Assembly (NCBI RefSeq): GCF_007655135.1
Contig: NC_045128.1
Span: forward strand, 15,020,230-15,084,229
DNA length: 64,000 nt
Origin: Punica granatum
Lineage: Eukaryota; Streptophyta; Magnoliopsida; Myrtales; Lythraceae
Direction of reading: 5' to 3'
Part shown: positions 33,779-45,667 of the stretch, piece after piece
Numbering within the stretch: the first letter of the stretch is position 1
How the letters are laid out: each line of letters opens with the position of its first letter
Position numbers and translations under genes: made by a program
Notes under the pieces: model-generated
The model's database searches: none
Told to the model about the DNA's origin: nothing
What the model saw: the letters and a program-made list of their open reading frames with translations, nothing else

Positions 33779-35407
33779 TGTTGGGAATTGGTGTATGCCC
33801 TAAAGGCAATCTATAATCATTTTTGTAATATGATATCTATTTCATTATAAAACGAGGCATATCTGTTATTGTGTAGATTGCGCTAAATATGATTTTACAC
33901 AATAATGTCCTTGGAATAGTAGGTTCAATAGGCATCAAGTGTGACTTGATTGTGAGATACTATAATTACTGAACATTATTCCTAAATGTCCATAGTCAAA
34001 GTATTATCGTTAATTAGGACAACGGTAATACGGTTAGACTAGTGTGAGTGTTGATTGATGACCAAATCTCATAGGTCATGGATATGGAGATATCAAATCA
34101 CACCACATGTATACATTAAGAGTAATGTGTATTGGACTGATTCGCCATGAGATTGCTACATGGGTTGTTACGTGACTGTCATTAGCATATCTCAAAGTGA
34201 CTATAGTGTAATGGTCCTTTGATTTGAGGTCACCATGGATTCCTACATGTAATGTCATATACTTTGATACTGTCAAACGCCACCGTAACAGGCTGGTTAT
34301 AAAGACAGTTATTGGGTATATCACAGAGCATGGAGAGGAATGTGAGTGACCGAGATAGGATTTGTCCCTCCTACGAAACGGGAGCGATATCTCACGGCCA
34401 CTTGGTGGTTAAGTCTAAAAGTGTATGCATACCCAAATGAGTCGATATAACGATATCGAGCTCATTTGTTCTGATAGACTTACCTGGTAAACCAAGAAAG
34501 AGAGATATTGAGCCATACAAGGATGTCATCGACCATGCCTTGGGCTCAATAGAGATATAGAGGACAATGGATTATATTACACGGTAATATAGGTCACGAG
34601 GTTCGTCGAGAAATTGACTTTCCGATTACTTGAGTAACAGTGATGCATTGCTAGATGCCGCTCACTGTTTATAATATTGAAATAGAGATTTCGATATTAT
34701 TATCAACGTAATTGGGAACCTACAGGGTCACACACTACGACTAAATTGACGAGATATTTTGAAATAATAAAATTGTCTAATAGAGATTAGATAATTTATG
34801 GTGCGACCGATTAATCGGATATTTAATGAGATTAAATTTGTCGATTAATTAGACTCGATTTATTAGATTAAATAGACACAATTGATGCACGATCCATGTG
34901 AGGACACATGGCAATTTGGAATTCTTAATTTCTCTTGTCCCACATCGGTAAAAAGACTTGAAAGTCTCCCCCCTTATGCTTATATATATGTGTGCATGTA
35001 AATGTACAGAGATATATACGTGTGCTATATATATACATATATATGTGATATATATGTATGCATAAGCATATACATACATATGTGTGTACGTGCATTAATG
35101 TGGGGAAATTCAAGTTGAATTGTTCAATTTGAATTAACCCCATTAGTCTTAAAATTTCGGGTGTTGCATCAGTGTTTCTTTCGAGTGTTGGCCGCTAGCA
35201 TCGCCGATCTCGAAGACTCGTCGACAAAGTCGGTGTGGATACCGGTAGAGGCGTCACGCGTGGGACGCTCGGTCGACAAATTTAAATATTCCAGGTACGC
35301 TTTTATTTACTCTTATTCTTCTAGTAGGTCTTGGAATTAGTTTCACGGGTAGGAAATTTTGAATTTCTATTCCTTTTTCGCTTCCGTTGCGCCCCGTGAA
35401 ACTAGCA
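33779..35407 (+). repeat. Copia 5' LTR
   Basis: Supplies the promoter for the element RNA. It matches the 3' LTR base for base in length. A likely TATA box, TTATATATATG, lies at 34980-34990 after a pyrimidine-rich stretch, and is followed by a run of TATATA/GTGTGC repeats (34981-35090). Short frames inside are not genes. Confidence 0.95.
34980..34990 (+). promoter_or_regulatory. Candidate TATA box of the copia LTR
   Basis: TTATATATATG follows CTCCCCCCTTATGC, about 430 bases before the LTR end. The same sequence occurs in the 3' LTR near 41278. The position would place transcription start within the AT-repeat stretch; this is inference from sequence only. Confidence 0.4.
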
Positions 35408-35409
35408 AT

Positions 35410-35421
35410 TGGTATCAGAGC
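35410..35421 (+). other. Copia primer binding site
   Basis: TGGTATCAGAGC, exactly complementary to the 3' end of plant initiator tRNA-Met, two bases after the 5' LTR. It primes minus-strand DNA synthesis. Confidence 0.93.
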
Positions 35422-36109
35422 TTAGCTAGTTAGAATCCGAGTAGATAATAGCATAAAATATGATTTTATGCTTGGTACTGGTGTGATTATGTTTGATATT
35501 TGCGGTGCATGACTGTTAGACTTGGACTATGTGCTAGTTGTGTTAGTATAATAGTTATACGTGTGGACTATTATGTAATGGTTACATAATAGTGTAAGGT
35601 GAGATCGATTAAATGTTAATAAAATCCCTCAAAATATTAAGTCCATATTCTTCCACCGTGTAACGCTCGTCAAGACCAAGATCGATGAGTGTGTAGACCT
35701 TGCCTTCGCAGGATGCCCTCATCTATCCTAGTAAGATGTGGTGTTTACCAGTGGGTCGGACTTAACTGAACAAGCCTAATAGGATTAGGAGTTCAGAGGC
35801 ATGTAGTTAGGCATCGATCTATAAGATAGATTTGAATAAGGAGTTATTCACCCAACTAATCAAGAGTTGCATGTGATGCAATTGGGAAAGTGAGTTCCCT
35901 ACCTAAATAGCCAGTTCTGGGTGAATCAGCCCTCGCTGACTCAGAGCTTGGTGAGATATGGATCTTGAGCTACTATGAGAATGATATTCTCTGAATCAAT
36001 GGTGAGGGTCATTGATTTGATATAAATAGTGGGAGCAATATTTAATAAAGTTCTCATTAAATATTGTTGTGTCGTAATACTTATTTTGCATATTTCTGTG
36101 GTAGTTACC

Positions 36110-37042
36110 ATGGCAGGGAACACTTCTAGTATTTTCTGTTTGCGATCTGTCCTTGATAAGGACAAATTGTCAGGGAATAATTTCCTTGGTTGGTATCGAA
36201 ACTTGAGAATTGTTCTCACCCAAGAAAAGAAACTATACGTCTTAGAGCAACCTCTTCTTGCGCCACCACCTAACGATGCCCCCCAAGCTGAGAAAGATGC
36301 TTATAGTAAGCATCATGATGATGCCGTAAACATCGGATGTCTCATGTTAGTCACCATGGACTCGGAGCTTCAGAAGCAACACGAGAACATGAAAGCGTAC
36401 GATATGATCGTGCATCTCAGGCAGCTCTATCAAGAGCAGGCCCGACATGAGAGATTCGAGATCTCTAAAGCACTTTTTCAGGCAAGGTTGACTGAGGGTA
36501 GCCCAGTGGGTCTTCATGTACTCAAGATGATTGGGTACGTCGAGACTCTGGGAAGACTGGGATTTCCTCTGGGTCAAGAGTTGGCCACATATTTAGTCCT
36601 ACAGTCGCTGCCCAGCAGTTATAGTCAGTTCATCATGAGCTATAATATGAATGACTACAATAAACCATTGCCTGAACTGCTTAACATATTGAGAACAGCT
36701 GAGCATGATATCAGCAAGGGGACGTCCGTTCTAATGGTCCAGGGGACCAAAAGAAAGGGCAAGGGCAAGAGTAAAGGCAAGAAGGCTAAAGGTGCATCCA
36801 AGTTTGACTTGGGTGCGTTGAAACCTAAAGCCAAGGTGGCGAAAAATGATTACTGCTTCCATTGTGGCAACACTGGACATTGGAAGCGGAATTGTAAGGT
36901 ATACATGGAGGAGTTGAAGAAGAAGAAGGGAAGTGAGACTTCCACTTCAGGTATCCATGTTATAGAGATCAATGTATCTACTACTTCTACATCTTGGGTA
37001 TTAGATACCGGGTGTGGTGCTCATATTTGTGGAAATATATAG
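36110..37042 (+). pseudogene. Copia gag and start of protease, ended by a nonsense codon
   Basis: I choose the ATG at 36110 (MAGNTSSIF), since copia gag proteins usually start close to the DKLSGNNFLGWYRNLRI region; an in-frame upstream ATG at 36029 would add 27 hydrophobic residues. Gag forms the particle around the RNA. The retrotransposon gag domain spans roughly residues 20-200, a Lys-rich linker follows, and the zinc knuckle CFHCGNTGHWKRNC (C-x2-C-x4-H-x4-C) is near 36851-36895. The protease active site LDTGCGAH is at about 36999-37024. Then TAG at 37040-37042 ends the frame inside the protease. The next ORF is in the same frame, so a single base change (probably CAG to TAG) is the simplest explanation. 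Confidence 0.92.
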
Positions 37043-39503
37043 GACCTAAAGGACAGTAGATCGTTGGCAAAGGGCGAAGTGGACCTACGAGTTGGAAATG
37101 GAGCAAGAGTTGCTACATTAACTGTAGGGACTTATCACCTAGTTTTGCCTACTGGGCTAGTATTAGATCTTAACGACTGTTATTATGTACCTGTTATTAG
37201 TAGAAACATAATATCTGTTTCTTGTTTGGACAAGAAGGGATTTTGTTTCACTATCAAGAACAAGTGTCGTTCTATATACATGAATGATGTATATTATGGC
37301 AGTGCACATTTAAGTAATGGTCTGTATGTTCTTGATCTAGATACGCCTATTTATAATGTGGAAACCAAACGGCTCAAATCTAATGATTCGAACCCGACTT
37401 ACCTCTGGCATTGTCGTTTAGGCCATATTAGCGAGAATCGCATCTCTAGACTCCATAAGGATGGATTACTGGACTCGTTTGATTTAGAATCGATCGAGAC
37501 ATGCGAACCTTGCTTAAAGGGGAAAATGACTAAGGCCCCTTTTACCGGAAAAGGTGAGCGAGCTAGTGATCATCTGGCTCTCATACATACTGATGTATGT
37601 GGACCAGTGAACAAGCCTGCTAGAGGTGGATATCTCTACTTCATTACATTTATTGATGATTTCAGTAGATTTGGATATGTGTATTTGATGAAACACAAAT
37701 CTGAATCCTTTGAAAAGTTCAAAGAATTTAAGAATGAAGTGGAGAATCAGTTGGGTAAGAGCATTAAAGTTCTTCGATCAGATCGAGGAGGTGAATATTT
37801 GAGCTATGAGTTTGCTGACTATCTTAAACAGTGTGGGATTTTATCTCAACTGACTTCACCTGGAACACCACAGTGGAATGGTGTAGCTGAGAGGAGGAAT
37901 CGAACTTTATTAGATATGGTTCGATCTTTGATGAGTCATGCAAACTTACTTGACTCCTTTTGGGGATATGCTCTACAGACAGCTGCTCTCATATTAAACA
38001 ATGCTCCGTCGAAATCAGTTGAAAGGACACCATATGAGATGTGGTATGGGAAGCGTCCCAAGATGTCTTTTCTAAAAATATGGGGTTGCGAAGCTTATGT
38101 GAAGAGATTGTCTTCGGATAAGCTTGGCCCTAAATCGGACAAATGTTACTTTGTGGGGTATCCTAAGGAAACTCGAGGATACTATTTCTATAATCCCATC
38201 GAGGGCAAAGTGTTTGTCGCTCGAACTGCGGTATTCCTTGAGAAAGAGTTTCTCTCCAAAGGAACTAGTGGGAGGAAATTAGAACTTGGGGAAGTTCTAC
38301 CACAAAATGACATTGACCAATCGACGGGCGATGTTGCAGAACAAGTACCACAAGTTGTTGTGGCACAATCTTTTACACAGGTGACACAGGAGCCTCGTAG
38401 GTCTAGTAGGATACGTCATGAGCCCGAGAGATATGGATTTCTCGTGACTCAAGACAATGACGTATTGCTCATAGATAATGATGAGCCTACAACCTATGCG
38501 GAAGCCGTAATAGGCCCTGACTCTGAGAAATGGCTGGAGGCCATGAGATCTGAGATGGAGTCCATGTACACTAACCAAGTATGGACTTTGGTTGATCCAC
38601 CTGAAGGGGCAAAACCCATTGGGTGTAAGTGGGTCTTCAAGAAGAAGACTGATATGGACGGTAATGTGATTACCTTTAAGGGCCGACTTGTGGCAAAAGG
38701 TTTCAGACAAGTTCATGGTGTTGACTATGACGAAACTTTTTCCCCGGTGGCTATGCTTAAATCTATAAGGATCTTGCTTGCAATTGCAGCTTATAATGAT
38801 TATGAGATCTGGCAAATGGATGTCAAAACTGCTTTCCTGAACGGGAAGCTCCTCGAGGATGTGTATATGACACAACCTGAGGGTTTTGTCGATCCACATA
38901 GTGCCAGAAAAGTTTGTAAGCTACAACGGTCTATTTATGGGCTGAAGCAAGCTTCTAGGAGTTGGAATCTTCGTTTTGATGATGCAATCAAAGAGTTTGG
39001 TTTCATCAAGAATGAAGATGAACCATGTGTTTACAAGAAAGTTAGTGGGAGCATAGTAATCTTCCTGGTGTTGTATGTAGACGACATACTTCTAATCGGG
39101 AATGACATTCCTTCCTTACAGTCTGTGAAGACTTGGTTGGGAAGGTGTTTCTCTATGAAGGACTTAGGCGAAGCTATCTACGTGCTAGGTATCAGGATCT
39201 ATAGAGATAGATCCAGGAGACTGCTTGGCTTAAGTCAGAGTGCATACATAGATAAAGTGCTTCGGCGCTTTAGCATGCAGGATTCTAAGAAAGGGTCGCT
39301 GCCTATGTTACATGGCATAAGCCTTTCGAAGGCTCAGAGTCCTTCTACTCGAGAGGAGAGGGACCGCATGAATAGGATTCCATATGCGTCAGCTATTGGA
39401 TCCATCATGTATGCTATGTTATGCACTCGATCAGATGTCTCGTATGCTTTGAGTATGACGAGTCGATACCAATCAGATCCAGGTGAAAGACACTGGATTA
39501 CAG
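37043..39503 (+). pseudogene. Copia pol: protease remainder, integrase, reverse transcriptase
   Basis: Continues in the gag frame after the stop. GDLRVGN-type protease remainder is followed by the integrase zinc domain (WHCRLGH ... CEPC) near 37405-37515, the catalytic core with D in HTDVCGPV, D in FIDDFSRFGYV and E in WNGVAERRNRTL, then a variable linker. Reverse transcriptase starts near 38540 and has the YVDDILLIGND active site near 39075-39105. There is no Met at the start of this piece; it depended on the polyprotein. At about 39504 one A appears to be missing (GTAAGAAC where the copia frame needs GTAAAGAAC), and the frame then runs out at 39580. Confidence 0.92.
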
Positions 39504-40062
39504 TAAGAACATCCTTAAGTACTTACGAAGGACTAAGGAGATGTTTTTGGTATATGGAGGCGAAGAAGAGCTCGTTGTAAGAGGTTACACCGATGCTAGC
39601 TTCCAGACCGATAAGGACGACAGTAGATCGCAGTCAGGGTATGTGTTCTGTCTGAATGGAGGTGCTGTGAGTTGGAAGAGTTCCAAACAGGAGACAGTAG
39701 CCGATTCTACCACAGAGGCCGAGTATATTGCTGCCTCTAACGCTGCAAAAGAGGCCGTTTGGATCAAGAAGTTCGTGACAGAACTTGTTGTGGTTCCTAG
39801 CATCGCAGACCCAGTGGATCTCTATTGTGACAACAATGGAGCCATTGCGCAAGCTAAGGAACCCAGGTCTCACCAGCGATCCAAACATATACTCAGGCGC
39901 TTCCATCTCATTCGCGAGATCATCGACATAGGAGATGTGAAGATATGCAGAATACCAACAGATGAGAATCTAGCAGATCCACTTACGAAGCCTCTTGTGC
40001 AGCGCAAGCACGAGGCTCACACTAGATCTATTGGCATAAGACATGTGCCAGATTGGCTCTAG
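39504..40062 (+). pseudogene. Copia RNase H domain, frameshifted from pol
   Basis: Lies one frame away from the upstream pol because of the single-base loss near 39504. It contains the copia RNase H signature YTDASFQTD, then SGYVFCLNGGAVSWKS, TTEAEYIA and YCDNNGAI, with the acidic catalytic positions visible, and ends just before the purine tract and the 3' LTR. RNase H removes the RNA template during cDNA synthesis. The ATG at 39541 is internal and unlikely to be used as a start. Confidence 0.9.
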
Positions 40063-40065
40063 TGC

Positions 40066-40076
40066 AAGTGGGAGAT
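40066..40076 (+). other. Copia polypurine tract
   Basis: AAGTGGGAGAT lies immediately before the 3' LTR start at 40077. It is the expected primer for plus-strand DNA synthesis. Confidence 0.88.
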
Positions 40077-41705
40077 TGTTGGGAATTGGTGTATGCCCTA
40101 AAGGCAATCTATAATCATTTTTGTAATATGATATCTATTTCATTATAAAACGAGGCATATATGTTATTGTGTAGATTGCGCTAAATATGATTTTACACAA
40201 TAATGTCCTTGGAATAGTAGGTTCAATAGGCATCAAGTGTGACTTGATTGTGAGATCCTATAATTACTGAACATTATTCTTAAATGTCCATAGTCAAAGT
40301 ATTATCGTTAATTAGGACAACGGTAATACGGTTAGACTAGTGTGAGTGTTGATTGATGACCAAAGCTCATAGGTCATGGATATGGAGATATCAAATCACA
40401 CCACATGTATACATTAAGAGTAATGTGTATTGGACTGATTCGCCATGAGATTGCTACATGGGTTGTTACGTGACTGTCATTAGCATATCTCAAAGTGACT
40501 ATAGTGTAATGGTCCTTTGACTTGAGGTCACCATGGATTCCTACATGTAATGTCATATACTTTGATACTGTCAAACGCCACCGTAACAGGCTGGTTATAA
40601 AGATAGTTATTGGGTATATCACAGAGCATGGAGAGGAATGTGAGTGACCGAGATAGGATTTGTCCCTCCTACGAAACGGGAGCGATATCTCACGGCCACT
40701 TGGTGGTTAAGTCTAAAAGTGTATGCATACCCAAATGAGTCGATATAACGATATCGAGCTCATTTGTTCTGATAGACTTACCTGGTAAACCAAGAAAGAG
40801 AGATATTGAGCCATACAAGGATGTCATCGACCATGCCTTGGGCTCAATAGAGATATAGAGGACAATGGATTATATTACACGGTAATATAGGTCACGAGGT
40901 TCGTCGAGAAATTGACTTTCCGATTACTTGAGTAACAGTGATGCATTGCTAGATGCCGCTTACTGTTTATAATATTGAAATAGAGATTTCGATATTATTA
41001 TCAACGTAATTGGGAACCTACAGGGTCACACACTACGACTAAATTGACGAGATATTTTGAAATAATAAAATTGTCTAATAGAGATTAGATAATTTATGGT
41101 GCGACCGATTAATCGGATATTTAATGAGATTAAATTTGTCGATTAATTAGACTCGATTTATTAGATTAAATAGACACAATTGATGCACGATCCATGTGCG
41201 GACACATGGCAATTTGGAATTCTTAATTCCTCTTGTCCCACATCGATAAAAAGACTTGAAAGTCTCCCCCCTTATGCTTATATATATGTGTGCATGTAAA
41301 TGTACAGAGATATATACGTGTGCTATATATATACATATATATGTGATATATATGTATGCATAAGCATATACATACATATGTGTGTACGTGCATTAATGTG
41401 GGGAAATTCAAGTTGAATTGTTCAATTTGAATTAACCCCATTAGTCTTAAAATTTCGGGTGTTGCATCGGTGTTTCTTTCGAGTGTTGGCCGCTAGCATC
41501 GCCGATCTCGAAGACTCGTCGACAAAGTCGGTGTGGATACCGGTAGAGGCGTCACGCGTGGGACGCTCGGTCGACAAATTTAAATATTCCAGGTACGCTT
41601 TTATTTACTCTTATTCTTCTAGTAGGTCTTGGAATTAGTTTCACGGGTAGGAAATTTTGAATTTCTATTCCTTTTTCGCTTCCGTTGCGCCCCGTGAAAC
41701 TAGCA
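40077..41705 (+). repeat. Copia 3' LTR
   Basis: Same length as the 5' LTR, 1629 bp, with no indel. Differences seen by eye include ATATCTG/ATATATG, GATACT/GATCCT, CATTCCT/CATTCTT-type changes, GACCAAATC/GACCAAAGC, CCGCTC/CCGCTT, GTGAGG/GTGCGG and CATCAG/CATCGG. Confidence 0.95.
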
Positions 41706-42649
41706 TGGTATTCTCTCCCACCTTGATCTTAAGCGCTTCTTGTCATGCTAACAAGTTATATGTGTTATTACATGACTAAATAAACGAATTACGAGCTTAA
41801 ACAAACATGCAAGAAAGTCAGTCGGGGATCACCGTATCACCCCACAAGCCTAGAAACTACGAGCCCTAACTTCTTTAAGTTGTAAGAGAGTTATACCTAG
41901 CCTTGAGGCTTGAAGAGGAGTCGGTGAAGGGGCTAGAAGAGCTGCTGGAAGCTCAGGTACTCGGCTGGACTGAGCCAACCTGAGAAGGACTTAAAGGAGC
42001 TATGGGTTGCTGAGATTAGATGGGCGACTATAAATGGCTCCACCAACTTGGTATGGTAGCTCCTGACCTTCAAGGGACCCTTGGAGATGGTCGAAGATGG
42101 CTCACCACAGAGGGATACCTATGTTGACCAGTAATCAACAAACAAAACCCGTGAGAGGGAAATGAGACCCGAGAAGGAAAAGGGAGAAGAGAGGCGGTTG
42201 TGCAAGGTTGCTAGGCTCTTGGGCCGTGACCTCCTTATCACAGGGGGAGTGAGGGTCGTAGGAGACCCATCAACGAGTGTGGGCATGACTTTCTTTAGTC
42301 GTGGGAGGAAGAATGTCTAAGGAACTCGGAAAACCATGAGGACCTAGTTTTTGTGTTGTGCTAGAGCGGATAGGAGGAGGCTGCAAATGGGAAATCTAAG
42401 GCTAGAAATGAACTCGAGAGGGTAGAGATATGGAGGATATGTGTTTTGTTTGAGGCTTGGGTGAGTCGGGTGGGCGGTCACCAGAAAACGGGTGGTTATT
42501 CCAACGAAAATGGCATTGTTTGGCCTTGTTCTAATCTGTCAAATGGTGAATGAAATGTTAGAGTTTGAGAGGATTTTGGGAGAGTTTTTTAGTGAGAAAA
42601 CTTAAGAGAGAGTGCAAGAAGGGAAGTGATTAGGTTGTCTTGAGTTTAG

Positions 42650-42661
42650 GCATATATAGGT
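42650..42661 (-). promoter_or_regulatory. Candidate TATA box of giant LTR A
   Basis: On the minus strand CCTATATATGCC is followed by a leader rich in CTCTCTC and TTTCTCAC. Unit B has the matching CCTATATATTG at the same relative place (about 56937-56947) with a similar leader. Conservation between two diverged copies supports a promoter reading toward the left. Confidence 0.5.
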
Positions 42662-43934
42662 AGGCTTAATGGGCAAATTAAGGGAAGTTAAGTTTAATTA
42701 GGGGGGAGATGAAGAGGGGCCGATGGGAATGAGAGAATTAGGGAGGGGAAGTGGTCAAGTAGAGTGTAGGGGAAATAAGGGAATGGTGATGGAAGTTGAT
42801 GGATGGATGGATGGGAATTGGTGGAGATGTTTGCAATTTGAATTGGGGAAGGAAAAACCAGTCAAGGGGAAGGCTCCGGCTGTGGAGGCTGACCATGGGT
42901 CCCACGGGGCTTGGGGGAGAGTTGGGGCAAGCTTGGGTCTCAATCGATTGCGTGCTCGGGCTTTGTGGCTCGATTGAACGTCGAACTAGAGATGTGCGCG
43001 CATAGACGATCCCGATGATCCTAACATTGCTATGTTTTGCATAAAAGGATGAATGGATGGCCCGGAGGCTCGGAAGCCGGTTTTGCTCGATTTGGATGAT
43101 TGGAGCAGAGTTATCTGTTTCTGTCGTTTATTCGTGTGTCTGTGTGCTATACTGCTTGTATTGGCGTGCTTTGTGCTTTAGGTGAAACAGTTGACTGGAC
43201 AACCTCTGTCGAAGATTGGGAACCAGAGATGTTCCGGGAATCTGCGATCGAAACTTTTTCAGTGTTTCCCAAGTATACTGATGTGTCCGGAGACCACTGT
43301 GTTCTCCGTTCGTCGAAAACAAATCTTGAAGGCATGCTAGGTGGCGTTTGAGACCACTTTAAGGTTAGTCGGGGGACCTTGATGAGTTATGCAGTCCGAG
43401 CCGAATTGATTTCCTAGGCCCTTGGGGTTATTGGGAACGGGTGGTGCTGAGCTCGGACATTAACATTTTGCAGAACAAGCTCTAGGGGCAAGATTCTGCC
43501 CAAAATGGGCCTTTTTTTCCGCCTAAGAGGTACTCGAGAAACCTAAATGACTAATGTTGTGCGATTGGGGTTTATTTCCCTAGCTATGAGGTCCCTGGGG
43601 TTGATTGGCGTGGATTTTGTGCACTGACGATTTGTCAAAAAGGTCTCCAACTAGGGCATTCTGTAGAAAGGGTCCCGTTTCCTGAGTCTGGATCAACTCA
43701 GGAGATCAGAATGATTTTCGAAAAGCAGTTTGAAGCCTATTCTCTTGTCCTGGTAACCCTTGGTGTGGCCAAGCTTATCTTCGGGTGCAGTTGATTCGCC
43801 TGTGGAGTGGGAGTCTCGGGAGCTTCGTTAGAAAGGCTGTCTACAAATGTTCGGGAGTGTCCCGGCTCAGGCATATGATTTTTGAAATGCACACGGTGAT
43901 GACATTTGTCGTTTTCGCATCATGAGGCATTTTT

Positions 43935-44160
43935 AGAGCTCCATATTGGATAACTTCTGACGCTCCGGCGATTTGGTGATGAATAGTGCTGCAGTGTCGG
44001 CTCCCGCTGACTCGAGGTCTAGAGTATGTTTGGTCGAGCAGATGATTTGCGAAATGTGCTCAGAGGTGATATTCATTAGTTTGGCATCAAGAATGATTTT
44101 TAGAGCCCTATATTGAATATCTTTTGACACTCCGGCGAGTCATCGATGAAGAGTGCTGCA
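43935..44160. repeat. Internal tandem repeat of unit A, 167-bp period
   Basis: AGAGCTCCATATTGGATAAC at 43935 and AGAGCCCTATATTGAATATC at 44102 start two similar units, each followed by CTCCGGCGA and a GCTGCAGTG motif. Further eroded copies of the unit lie just upstream and in unit B near 58190-58280. Tandem repeats within LTRs are common in giant-LTR elements. Confidence 0.6.
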
Positions 44161-44413
44161 GTGAGCCAGCTTCTGTCGACCTGGGATCAGATGCTTGTCT
44201 AGTTTATCCGGTTGCCCTCTGCGACCTGTATGGATGCCTTGAGGTTCCTCTTGTGGTACATGCCTGGTGACCGTGTGGTTGCCCTTGCTGACCCGACTGT
44301 AAATAGTAGCCCGGGCTCTGCTAGGCCTTCCTCTGTCTTGCTTGTCGGGTCATGGCCAAGGTTGCTGTTGGTGTTTTTCGCTGGAGCCGGTAGACCAAAA
44401 TGGGGTGCTGACA

Positions 44414-44761
44414 ACCACCATAGCCCCAAATGAAGTCTAATTAACATTACTTAATACCCAAAGTAAATTAGATGCAAGTAAATCAATGAATTGATACTAA
44501 AAGTAAATATTTGATTTGCTTGTGCCTGAAATTTCTTTCCGATCAATTCTAGGAGAATGGAAGTTCCCAAATGAGCATGCACTCAATGCAAGTTCTCAAA
44601 AGGATGTATTAAAAGTTCCAATATTGATAGTCAATTTCAAATCTACTCCAACATTAAATTATTGCAGAACAAGGACTATAGTTCTTATTTTTGGTAACAT
44701 GTGATCCAGTTGATCAAGACTATATCAATATGTTGGACTAAAAATCATGACTTAGGTCACG
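44414..44761. other. Unique stretch between two LTR elements
   Basis: A plus-strand frame at 44516-44704 has no recognised domain. No repeat boundary other than those of the neighbours is seen. This may be part of the pre-insertion host sequence. Confidence 0.4.
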
Positions 44762-45357
44762 TGCGATAGGCGTGCTAGAGACGATTAGTCTCGAGGTTGT
44801 GTAAGCGCACCAAACTGACTTCTAATCATACAAAAGCAACGCCTTGCAATGCAAAAGGTATTAGAATAGAAAAGGTCAAGAGGCAAAAATTTAACATGTC
44901 GCAAGATAAAGGTGGGAGAACTTCCGTTTAATTGAAAACATTTGTCTATATAAACTAGAAAAAGGAATGCAAAGGAATTTATTTGACGTAACAAAACTTG
45001 AATAACAGATCAAGCTAAAAGTACTAGGAAATGTCGTTGGAGCATCTTGACCTAGTGTCGATTTATGTCTGGGTGAGAGCATGTCCTCTCTAACTCCCCA
45101 AGTCTTCTGTGATATCTTGGTTGATCTTCAAGTTTCACAACTCCTACTAACGTATGGTTGGAACTTCCCACTTTCACCTCCCATTACGTGAGCAGTTACT
45201 TGGTGGAGCAGTTGTTGCTCTCATATTCTTATGACTCAAGCACACGTGCGAACATCTTCATAATTATTCCATGCGTTTTATTTCCAATGATTATCTTTTC
45301 CAATAGGCTCCAAGTTGGGTTAGGCTTTCAATGGGCTCCCACATATTCCTGATATCA
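44762..45357 (-). repeat. Left LTR of the decayed element
   Basis: Aligns with 47918-48517 with many substitutions and small indels; the copies have diverged far more than those of the copia element, so the insertion is old. The ends were set by alignment and the TG...CA rule (TGCGATAGG at left, GATATCA at right). Confidence 0.62.
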
Positions 45358-45667
45358 CCATGGGTCATATAGCATAATCTCATTAATTGGGCTTTAATTT
45401 CAAAAAATCCGAAATATGATGTAAACAATTTATTTCCACCAAAATTAATGACGTCCTTGCAAGCTCCATTGAAAATATTGTCTTAATTTTTAGCGGATCT
45501 ACTTGATTAGCAGAAGGTGAAAATGTGAAAGTATGGTAGGGCTACAAAATTCACGGTAACCAATTGTCCCCGGCAAGCTTTTATTGCACCTTGCTGTAAT
45601 GGTACGTCAGTGGATTCTAATGGGGCATGATGATCATCCTTGCGGGGGACTTGATTGCATTTCATAA

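Larger units (their letters stand above)
33779..41705 (+). mobile_element. Full-length Ty1/copia retrotransposon, 7.9 kb
   Basis: Two direct LTRs of 1629 bp (33779-35407, 40077-41705) start TGTTGGGAATTGG and end AACTAGCA. The target duplication TGGTA lies at 33774-33778 and 41706-41710. Inside are a primer site, gag, protease, integrase, reverse transcriptase and RNase H in copia order, then a purine tract. The LTRs differ at about 11 positions by eye (0.7%), which marks a young insertion. LTR length and the TGTTGG...TATGCCCTAAAGGC start recall the Angela/BARE group of Tork-type copia elements (inference). The polyprotein is broken by one nonsense codon and one frameshift, so this copy is not autonomous. 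Confidence 0.95.
31039..44413 (-). mobile_element. Giant solo-LTR-like unit A, 5.4 kb, split by a copia element
   Basis: The two outer segments, 31039-33778 and 41711-44413, together 5443 bp, align in order with unit B at 53439-58545: matching blocks include GGATGCGTGACGGAC, GACCCGAAGGTCGAGGGCCG-like sequence and CCTTTCGGTACTCTG at one end and CCAAAATGGGGTGCTGACA at the other. On the minus strand it begins TGTCAGCACC. The flanks are ACTAC (31034-31038) and ACCAC (44414-44418), a possible 5-bp duplication with one mismatch; the left end base pair reads CG where TG is expected. There are no coding domains and no inner terminal repeats, so I read it as a solo LTR of a giant-LTR (Ogre/Tat-like) element. 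That family name is inference. Confidence 0.65.

Noticed and set aside
37040..37042. Programmed readthrough stop between gag and pol of the copia element
   Set aside because: The stop lies inside the protease, after the active site, and copia elements normally make one polyprotein; a point mutation is simpler. The following bases do not match a known readthrough context.
38297..38899. 200-codon minus-strand open frame
   Set aside because: It is antisense to the copia reverse transcriptase region, which has full domain support on the plus strand.
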